DNA from: Lachnospiraceae bacterium
Lineage (GTDB): Bacteria > Bacillota > Clostridia > Lachnospirales > Lachnospiraceae
DNA length: 36,095 nucleotides
Assembly (NCBI GenBank): GCA_024698705.1
Contig: JAILQX010000022.1
Location: 1-36,095, forward strand
Direction: 5' to 3'
In this document: piece by piece, positions 30,267 through 36,095 of the stretch
Layout: every line of letters starts with the position of its first letter
How positions within the stretch are numbered: position 1 is the first letter of the stretch
Translations under genes and position numbers: made by a program
Notes under the pieces: model-generated
What the model was told of the DNA's origin: nothing
Seen by the model: only the letters and a program-made list of their open reading frames with translations
Databases searched by the model: none

Positions 30267-31181
30267 ATGAAGGGTTGGATCAAACTTACGGCAGTAGCGG
30301 TATCGGCAACTGTGCTAACCACATCCGGTGCTGCGGATACCATATATCAAAAGATCACAGACGCTTTTCCGGCGGTTTCGGAGAAACTGACAGAAACAGT
30401 TGAAACGGCAGAAGATCTGCTGAGCAGTGCTACGGAACAGGATCGTGATCATGCAGCATTCCGCGGCGGAATGCAGAACCAGGGCGGAATGCAATTACGT
30501 AGCGGTCAACAGATGCGCGGCGGAGAAATGCAAAAGACGCAGATGCGCCAGGAACGGATGGATATTCCGTTTGAAGATAACGGAAAGATTCAGGAAATGA
30601 TGCCGATCCCGCAGGGCGATATGGGAAATCCGCAGATTGACCAGAATACACTTCGGGAGACGCAGCAGCTAGGCGAACAGACGCAAAGTGATGATTATTC
30701 ATACGTCTATATGCTGGGCGAAGTATCTGAAGAGGAATATGAAACATTTGCAACCTACCTGGATATGGTGGTAGCGGGAGACAGCGCACTGATCGAAACC
30801 TTTGAGGACAGTGGCTGGCAGATCATTTTAACTTCAGCTGATCTTGATGATCTGCTATTCCGGGGACAGACAAACGGAGTCGAGGGATGTACCTACTTTA
30901 ATAAGCATGTGATCTATGTCCATGCGGGGGAGTATTCTTATTGCGTGATCCATGAACTTGGCCATTATCTGGATTATGTATGCAACTATACGTCTTACAG
31001 TGATACTTTTGCGGAGATCTTTGAGGCGGAAGCGGCGAACCTGACGGAATACGGACAGACGTCGGCACAGGAATTTTTTGCGGAAGTATACAGTTATTCC
31101 TACTTAGAGCCGGAGACGCTGGCAAGCAATTGCCCGCAGGCACTGGCGTATGTGGAAGCTTGTCTTGATTCGATTTCTTAA
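30267..31181 (+). CDS. Secreted anthrax-lethal-factor-like zinc protease (Pro-Pro endopeptidase-like)
   Basis: 304 residues. A signal peptide (~1-23) is followed by a Met/Gln/Gly/Arg-rich low-complexity stretch (~65-100, repeats of GGM, QM and MR) and a catalytic domain from ~145. The domain has 'YFNKHVIYVHAGEYSYCVIHELGHYLDYV', with zinc motif HELGH (H229, E230, H233), and 'SAQEFFAEVYSYSYLEPETL' (E269-E273), the ATLF/PPEP pattern for the third ligand and catalytic Tyr. 'NCPQALAYVEACLDS' ends it. Family members cleave between prolines in cell-surface proteins. GAGAGGTGACAG precedes the start. The Met-rich linker is unusual. Confidence 0.82.
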   Translation: MKGWIKLTAVAVSATVLTTSGAADTIYQKITDAFPAVSEKLTETVETAEDLLSSATEQDRDHAAFRGGMQNQGGMQLRSGQQMRGGEMQKTQMRQERMDIPFEDNGKIQEMMPIPQGDMGNPQIDQNTLRETQQLGEQTQSDDYSYVYMLGEVSEEEYETFATYLDMVVAGDSALIETFEDSGWQIILTSADLDDLLFRGQTNGVEGCTYFNKHVIYVHAGEYSYCVIHELGHYLDYVCNYTSYSDTFAEIFEAEAANLTEYGQTSAQEFFAEVYSYSYLEPETLASNCPQALAYVEACLDSIS

Positions 31182-31207
31182 ATCGATGCCGGAACATCAG
31201 AAAAAAA

Positions 31208-31236
31208 TTGACATGACTATCATCTCATGCTAGGAT
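31208..31236 (+). promoter_or_regulatory. Promoter of the polyamine leader RNA
   Basis: TTGACA, 17-base spacer, TAGGAT. The predicted start lies near 31243, about 400 bases before the speA start codon. Confidence 0.78.
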
Positions 31237-31242
31237 GAACAC

Positions 31243-31622
31243 ACTTGTGAAAAGAGAGAAACGGGATACGTAAGGTATCTTGCATACGGAGTCTTTTCGA
31301 AGCAATTATTATGGACCACTTCGTTAGAAGTTAAGGTGATACGGACAACCGGGTCCACAGCCGATTGGCGGCCTTGTGCAGCCTTATTGATTGAGTTAGA
31401 AGCTCAAATTTTATAAGTTGGTATCTTACTACCGAAATGCGCGATGCGCAAACTTGTGAAACGGTCAATAAGAGTAGTAAAAGTTGATTGCTATATAGAC
31501 TCTGATCATCCCGTCATATGAAGAGATTACAGGCACCCGGGAAAGGTGTATCACCGCCGCCGTATGTCTGTGGATCCGAAGGTATGATAAGCACAGTTTG
31601 CGAACGCAGGCTGTGCTTTTTT
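31243..31622 (+). ncRNA. ~380-base structured leader RNA upstream of the polyamine operon
   Basis: The stretch from the promoter to the terminator has no convincing ORF, but many perfect pairings. They are ACGGGAT 31261-31267 with ATCCCGT 31508-31514, CATACGG 31283-31289 with CCGTATG 31560-31566, TGGACC 31312-31317 with GGTCCA 31352-31357, hairpin ACTTC/GAAGT 31318-31331, and GGTGATAC 31335-31342 with GTATCACC 31548-31555. The first helix crosses the second and the last, so the fold is a pseudoknot. ACTTGTGAAA occurs twice (31243, 31452). CGCAAACTTGTG 31447-31458 can pair with CACAGTTTGCG of the terminator 5' arm, so it could act as an antiterminator. I saw no T-box, lysine, TPP, tmRNA or RNase P hallmark. 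A known class such as raiA, ROOL or another large RNA cannot be excluded. Confidence 0.7.
31589..31622 (+). terminator. Intrinsic terminator ahead of speA
   Basis: AAGCACAGTTTGC (31589-31601) pairs with GCAGGCTGTGCTT (31606-31618, two G-T pairs) around loop GAAC, then a T-run to 31622. It lies 22 bases before the speA start, so readthrough is needed for operon expression from the leader promoter. Confidence 0.88.
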
Positions 31623-31644
31623 GGTGCACGGCGGAGGATCATGT

Positions 31645-33102
31645 ATGCAGAAGAGAAATATGGCAAACCAAAATCGTGCGCCGATCTATGAGGCGCTGGA
31701 GACCTTTCGGCGGATGCGTGTCGTACCGTTTGATGTCCCGGGACATAAAAGAGGCCGCGGGAATCCGGAACTGACCGCGTTCCTTGGAGAAAAATGTGTC
31801 GGCGTGGATGTCAATTCCATGAAGCCGCTGGATAACCTCTGTCATCCGATCTCTGTCATCAGAGAAGCGGAAGATCTGGCAGCGGAAGCTTTTGGTGCAG
31901 CGCATGCGTTTTTGATGGTCGGCGGAACGACCAGCGCGGTGCAGACCATGGTACTTTCCTGCTGTAAGAGAGGCGATGAGATCATTTTGCCGCGTAACGT
32001 GCATCGCAGCGTGATCAATGCGCTGGTGCTGTGTGGCGCGGTTCCGGTATATGTCAATCCCGATGTGGATCAGAGACTTGGTATTTCGCTTGGCATGCGC
32101 AGAGAGCAGGTTGAAAAGGCGATCGCAGAGCATCCGAATGCCAAAGCGGTCCTGGTGAACAACCCGACCTACTACGGGATCTGTTCCGACCTGAGAGCCA
32201 TCGTCAAAATGGCGCATCGTGCCGGTATGTTATGCCTCGCGGACGAGGCACACGGAACGCACTTTTATTTTGGCGGAAGCCTCCCGGTATCGGCGATGGA
32301 AGCCGGTGCGGATATGGCCTCCGTGTCGATGCATAAAAGCGGCGGGAGTCTCACGCAGTCCAGCTTTTTGGTGATCGGACCGAACGTGCAGGAAGGATAT
32401 GTCCGTCAGATCATCAACCTGACACAGACGACGTCCGGAAGCTATCTGCTGATGAGCAGTTTGGATATCAGTCGTCGCAATCTTGCGCTGCGTGGCCGGC
32501 AGATCTTCCATCAGGTGGAAGACATGGCGGAATATGCCAGAGAAGAGATCAATGCGATCGGCGGCTATGATGCTTTTGGAAAAGAATTGATCAACGGCAA
32601 TTCGGTATTTGATTTTGATGCGACAAAGCTCAGCATCCATACCAGAGATATCGGACTGGCCGGGATCGAGGTATATGATCTGCTGCGTGATGAATATGAT
32701 ATTCAGATCGAGTTTGGAGATATCGGAAATATTCTGGCCTATCTGTCCATCGGAGACAGACAGTCCGAGATCGAGCGCCTGGTAAGTGCGCTTGCGGAAA
32801 TTCGCAGGAGATATCAGAAAGATCCTTCGGGTCTGTTGAACCAGGAATACATTGACCCGAAAGTTGCGATCACGCCGCAGGATGCATTCTATGCGGATAA
32901 AGTATCGGTACCGCTCATGGAGAGCGCCGGAAAGGTCTGCGCGGAATTTGTAATGTGCTATCCGCCGGGCATTCCGATCCTGGCACCCGGAGAGATGATC
33001 ACGGATGAGATCCTGGATTATATTCAGTATGCCAAGGAAAAAGGATGTAGCATGACCGGTCCGGAAGATCCGGAGATCAACAGCTTAAATATTGTGAAGT
33101 AA
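31645..33102 (+). CDS. speA: Arginine (or lysine/ornithine) decarboxylase
   Basis: 485 residues, a PLP-dependent Orn/Lys/Arg decarboxylase of the short Gram-positive type (YaaO/SpeA-like). 'VPFDVPGHKRGRG' opens it; 'CLADEAHGTHFYF' and the PLP-lysine block 'SVSMHKSGGSLTQSS' (K231) are intact, and 'CYPPGIPILAPGE' closes the active site. Arginine is the likely substrate because an agmatinase follows two genes later. The start ATG 31645 lies 7 bases after GGAGG; the frame also runs back to TTG 31621 within the terminator T-run. It is the first gene of the polyamine operon. Confidence 0.9.
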   Translation: MQKRNMANQNRAPIYEALETFRRMRVVPFDVPGHKRGRGNPELTAFLGEKCVGVDVNSMKPLDNLCHPISVIREAEDLAAEAFGAAHAFLMVGGTTSAVQTMVLSCCKRGDEIILPRNVHRSVINALVLCGAVPVYVNPDVDQRLGISLGMRREQVEKAIAEHPNAKAVLVNNPTYYGICSDLRAIVKMAHRAGMLCLADEAHGTHFYFGGSLPVSAMEAGADMASVSMHKSGGSLTQSSFLVIGPNVQEGYVRQIINLTQTTSGSYLLMSSLDISRRNLALRGRQIFHQVEDMAEYAREEINAIGGYDAFGKELINGNSVFDFDATKLSIHTRDIGLAGIEVYDLLRDEYDIQIEFGDIGNILAYLSIGDRQSEIERLVSALAEIRRRYQKDPSGLLNQEYIDPKVAITPQDAFYADKVSVPLMESAGKVCAEFVMCYPPGIPILAPGEMITDEILDYIQYAKEKGCSMTGPEDPEINSLNIVK

Positions 33103-33122
33103 GCTGCGTGGAGGAAATAACA

Positions 33123-33977
33123 ATGGAAATGTGGTTTAGTGAATATCATACACCGGATGTGCAGCACAGCCTGCGTGTCAATAAACAGCTGTTCTCGAGA
33201 CAGAGTGATTATCAGAGAATCGATATCTTTGAGACACCGGAGTTTGGGCGGGTGCTGACACTGGACGGCAATGTCATGCTGACAGAGCGTGATGAATTTA
33301 TTTACGATGAAATGATCACCCATGTGCCGATGGCGGTTCATCAGGGGATCAAGGACATCCTCGTGATCGGCGCGGGAGATGGCGGCGTCGTACGCGAACT
33401 GACGAGATATGAGCGCGTTGAGCGGATCGATCTTGTCGAGATGGATCCGATGGTAGTGGAAGCCTGCCGTGCATATCTTCCGGGTAATGCCAGCAGATTG
33501 GATGATCGCCGCGTACATATTCATTTTGAGCATGCGCTGAAGTTCATCCGGAAATGCGAAGCGGAATACGATCTGATCATCGTAGATTCGACGGATCCGT
33601 TCGGACCTTCGGAAGGCCTCTTTACCAGAGAGTTCTACGGCAGCTGCTACAATGCGCTGCGGGATGACGGGATCATGGTCAATCAGCAGGGAAGTCCGTT
33701 CTTTGCGCATGATGCGGAAGCAATGAAGCGCAGCCACAAGCGCATTGCGGAAACCTTTCCGATCAGCCGCGTCTACCAGGCGCACATCCCGACCTATGCA
33801 GCGGGCTATTGGCTGTTCGGCTTTGCGAGTAAAAAGTACCATCCAACAGATGATCTGGATGCCGCAGCATGGAAAGCATTGAATCTGCGGACGCGCTATT
33901 ATACGACCAGGCTTCATGTGGGCGCCTTCTGGCTGCCGGCATTTTTGGAAGAAATGTTGATGGAAGTGGAGCACTAA
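33123..33977 (+). CDS. speE: Spermidine synthase-like aminopropyltransferase
   Basis: 284 residues. 'LTLDGNVMLTERDEFIYDEMITHVP' and the nucleotide-binding 'ILVIGAGDGGVVREL' fit SpeE, as does the active-site 'DLIIVDSTDPFGPSEGLFTREFY'. ATG 33123 lies 8 bases after GGAGG; GTG 33108 is an upstream alternative. SpeE uses decarboxylated S-adenosylmethionine to aminopropylate putrescine or, in some bacteria, agmatine. Its place between speA and speB, with no speD in the window, makes the amine acceptor uncertain. Confidence 0.9.
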   Translation: MEMWFSEYHTPDVQHSLRVNKQLFSRQSDYQRIDIFETPEFGRVLTLDGNVMLTERDEFIYDEMITHVPMAVHQGIKDILVIGAGDGGVVRELTRYERVERIDLVEMDPMVVEACRAYLPGNASRLDDRRVHIHFEHALKFIRKCEAEYDLIIVDSTDPFGPSEGLFTREFYGSCYNALRDDGIMVNQQGSPFFAHDAEAMKRSHKRIAETFPISRVYQAHIPTYAAGYWLFGFASKKYHPTDDLDAAAWKALNLRTRYYTTRLHVGAFWLPAFLEEMLMEVEH

Positions 33978-33986
33978 GGAGGGACT

Positions 33987-34844
33987 ATGGAACCGAATAT
34001 CGAGACCTTTTTGGAATGTGATGCCGACTATGAGACAGCAAAACTGGTGCTCTTTGGCGCACCGTTTGATTCGACGACCAGCTTTCGACCGGGAGCAAGA
34101 TTCGGATCCGCTGCGATCCGTCATGAAAGCTTTGGCTTAGAGAGCTACAGCCCGTATCAGGATGCGGATCTGCGGGATTACGAGATCTTTGATTCCGGAG
34201 ATTTGGAACTTTGTTTTGGCAGCAGCGAGCAGGCGCTGGCAGAGATCGAGGCCAGGGCAGATGAGATTCTGCGGGATGATAAATTCCCGCTGATGCTGGG
34301 TGGGGAACATCTGGTAACGCTTGGCGCATTTCGTGCGGCGTTAAAAAAATATCCGGATCTTCAGATCATCCATTTTGATGCACACTGCGATCTGCGCGAT
34401 GACTATCTGGGCGCAAAACTGTCTCATGCGGCAGTGATTCGCAGATGCCATGATCTGATCGGGGATGATAAAATACATCAATTTTGCATCCGGAGCGGAG
34501 ACCGTGAGGAATTTCGCTTTGCGGATGCACATACGAACCTGCATCCGTTCAATTTTGACGGATTAAAAGAAACCGTACAGGCACTGACACAGGCAGGAAC
34601 GCCGATCTATCTGACGATTGATTTAGATTGCCTGGATCCTTCGGTTTTTCCGGGAACGGGAACGCCGGAAGCGGGCGGGGTGACCTTCCTGCAGCTGTTA
34701 CAGGCGATCATGACGGTGGCCAAAGCCAATGTTGTGGCGGCGGATGTAAATGAATTAGCGCCGATGCTGGATCAGAGCGGAGTCTCTACAGCGACGGCAT
34801 GTAAAGTGGTAAGAGAGTTGATGCTGGCGCTTTTGGCGGAATGA
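33987..34844 (+). CDS. speB: Agmatinase (ureohydrolase)
   Basis: 285 residues with all manganese ligands of the arginase/agmatinase family: 'LGGEHLVTLGA', 'IHFDAHCDLRDDY' and 'LTIDLDCLDPSVFPGTGTPEAGG'. SpeB releases urea from agmatine to give putrescine; family members also act on N1-aminopropylagmatine. AAGGAGGG precedes ATG 33987, 9 bases after speE. Confidence 0.93.
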   Translation: MEPNIETFLECDADYETAKLVLFGAPFDSTTSFRPGARFGSAAIRHESFGLESYSPYQDADLRDYEIFDSGDLELCFGSSEQALAEIEARADEILRDDKFPLMLGGEHLVTLGAFRAALKKYPDLQIIHFDAHCDLRDDYLGAKLSHAAVIRRCHDLIGDDKIHQFCIRSGDREEFRFADAHTNLHPFNFDGLKETVQALTQAGTPIYLTIDLDCLDPSVFPGTGTPEAGGVTFLQLLQAIMTVAKANVVAADVNELAPMLDQSGVSTATACKVVRELMLALLAE

Positions 34845-34860
34845 GAAAGAGAGGTAACAA

Positions 34861-36095
34861 ATGAGCAGAGTATTGGTAATCGGTTGTGGCGGTGTTGCAT
34901 CTGTTGCGATCCAGAAATGTTGTCAGGCAAGTGATGTTTTTACGGAACTGTGCATCGCGAGCCGGACGAAAAGTAAATGTGATGCGCTGGCGGAAAAACT
35001 GCGCCCGATCACAAAGACTAAGGTAACAACGGCGCAGGTGGATGCCGATGACGTAAATCAGGTGATCGCGCTGATCAAGGAGTATCAGCCGGATCTGGTG
35101 ATGAATATCGCCCTGCCCTATCAGGATCTGACGATCATGGATGCCTGCCTTGCGTGCGGCGTCAACTATATGGATACCGCCAATTATGAGCCGGAAGATA
35201 CCGAAGACCCGCAGTGGCGAAAGATCTATGAGAAACGGTGCAAGGAAAAAGGATTTTCCGCATATTTTGATTACAGCTGGCAGTGGGCATATCGTGAGAA
35301 GTTTGAAAAAGCGGGCCTGACCGCGCTGCTTGGCTGCGGTTTTGATCCGGGTGTAACGCAGGCGTATTGCGCATATGCAAAGAAGCATGAATTTGACGAG
35401 ATCGATACCATCGATATCCTGGATTGCAACGGCGGTGATCATGGCTATGCGTTTGCGACCAACTTCAATCCGGAAGTGAATCTCCGCGAAGTGTCCGCAC
35501 CGGGCAGCTATTGGGAGGACGGCCACTGGGTAGAGATCCCGCCGATGGCGATCAAGCGTGAGTATGACTTTGATCAGGTGGGGCAGAAGGACATGTATCT
35601 GCTGCATCACGAGGAGATCGAGTCTCTGGCGGAGAACATCCCGGAAGTACAGCGGATCCGGTTCTTTATGACGTTCGGACAGAGCTACCTGGATCATATG
35701 CGTTGCTTAGAGGACGTTGGCATGCTCTCCACCGTACCGGTGATGTATGAGGGCAAAGAAATCGTCCCGATCAAGTTCTTAAAAGAGCTTCTGCCGGATC
35801 CGGCGAGCCTGGGCCCGCGGACGAAAGGCAAGACCAATATCGGTTGTATCTTTACCGGCCGCAAGGATGGAAAAGAAAAGACTTACTATATTTATAATGT
35901 CTGTGATCATGAGGAGAGCTACCGCGAAGTCGGCAGCCAGGCGATCAGTTATACCACCGGTGTACCGGCGATGTGCGGCGCGCTGATGCTGCTGACCGGA
36001 AAGTGGAATACCAAGGGCGTTCATACCGTAGAAGAGTTTGATCCGGATCCGTTCCTGGATGCACTGGATCGTTATGGCTTGCCGCGTAGCGAATC
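34861..36095 (+). CDS. Carboxynorspermidine (saccharopine-like) dehydrogenase, 3' end missing
   Basis: The frame runs from ATG 34861 (site GAGAGGTAAC) to the window edge without a stop, 411 codons so far, so only a few residues should be missing. It starts with the Rossmann block 'RVLVIGCGGVASVAIQKC', then 'IASRTKSKCDALAEKL', 'NYMDTANYEPED', 'LLGCGFDPGVTQAYCAYA' and 'SYTTGVPAMCGALMLLTG', the pattern of carboxynorspermidine/carboxyspermidine dehydrogenase. This enzyme condenses aspartate semialdehyde with a diamine. The partner decarboxylase (nspC) would be expected just outside the window. Confidence 0.9.
   Translation, partial: MSRVLVIGCGGVASVAIQKCCQASDVFTELCIASRTKSKCDALAEKLRPITKTKVTTAQVDADDVNQVIALIKEYQPDLVMNIALPYQDLTIMDACLACGVNYMDTANYEPEDTEDPQWRKIYEKRCKEKGFSAYFDYSWQWAYREKFEKAGLTALLGCGFDPGVTQAYCAYAKKHEFDEIDTIDILDCNGGDHGYAFATNFNPEVNLREVSAPGSYWEDGHWVEIPPMAIKREYDFDQVGQKDMYLLHHEEIESLAENIPEVQRIRFFMTFGQSYLDHMRCLEDVGMLSTVPVMYEGKEIVPIKFLKELLPDPASLGPRTKGKTNIGCIFTGRKDGKEKTYYIYNVCDHEESYREVGSQAISYTTGVPAMCGALMLLTGKWNTKGVHTVEEFDPDPFLDALDRYGLPRSE

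Noticed and set aside
31182-31644. T-box, lysine riboswitch, tmRNA or RNase P RNA as identity of the speA leader
   Set aside because: The hallmark sequences of these classes that I looked for are absent, although the length would suit some of them.
33024-34124. 366-codon open frame on the - strand across speE
   Set aside because: It is the mirror of a well-supported gene with a clear active site; no ribosome binding site or family motif is seen on the - strand. GC-rich codon use leaves the reverse frame open.
34786-35697. 303-codon open frame on the - strand
   Set aside because: It lies opposite the carboxynorspermidine dehydrogenase, whose conserved blocks span the same stretch.

Overview
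The window looks like a chromosomal segment from a Clostridia/Lachnospiraceae-type Firmicute (Butyrivibrio or a relative is a guess). This rests on strong AGGAGG-type ribosome binding sites, sigma-A-like promoters with 17-base spacers, lipoprotein signals of the Gram-positive kind, and family content such as DUF3842, a GH25 lysozyme, a SulP/STAS transporter, RsgA and a polyamine cluster. Nearly all genes lie on the + strand; the only convincing - strand gene is an HTH-Uma2 fusion at 18014-18895.

Region by region. (1) 1-3900 is a scrambled accessory zone: an HTH protein with a mobile-element-type domain, an APH-like phosphotransferase, a phospholipase C-like protein, and several broken pieces (acetyltransferase start, two related 'VETV...EDYYRIKDS' tails, half of a KilA-N domain, the C-terminal half of an AlkZ-like glycosylase). 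(2) 3949-7327 has an AraC/GyrI regulator, a membrane acyltransferase, an XRE-AbrB regulator and a TIM-barrel isomerase-like protein. (3) 7422-12086 holds a lipoprotein, a secreted GH25 lysozyme, proC, a PRPP-binding phosphoribosyltransferase and DUF3842. (4) 12138-16263 is a zinc-uptake operon: a Fur-family regulator with paired operators around its own promoter, a small Cys/His membrane protein, the ZnuA/ZnuC/ZnuB transporter and an OB-fold-like lipoprotein. (5) 16316-18895 holds a SulP transporter convergent with the HTH-Uma2 gene. (6) 19004-24241 contains two TetR modules with visible palindromic operators: one with two alpha/beta hydrolases, one with a CPBP protease and an MFS exporter. 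(7) 24265-29124 is a resistance-like island: a promoter, a 21-codon leader peptide, a ribosome-binding-site-sequestering hairpin and an intrinsic terminator precede a GNAT-RsgA fusion gene, then three more GNAT acetyltransferases, a GrpB-family protein, a small lipoprotein and a fifth GNAT domain. (8) 29260-31181 has a low-molecular-weight tyrosine phosphatase, a small unknown protein and a secreted anthrax-lethal-factor-like zinc protease. (9) 31208-36095 is a polyamine operon (speA-speE-speB-carboxynorspermidine dehydrogenase, the last cut by the window edge) preceded by a roughly 380-base structured RNA with its own promoter, several long-range helices that form a pseudoknot, and a terminator whose 5' arm can pair with an upstream segment of the same RNA.

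The two best candidates for something undescribed are the long RNA leader of the polyamine operon and the attenuator-controlled GNAT-RsgA fusion. From about 29.3 kb rightwards codon use changes by eye (few ATA and AGA codons, more ATC and CGN), so the polyamine section may have a different history from the rest. All family calls come from reading motifs without database searches.
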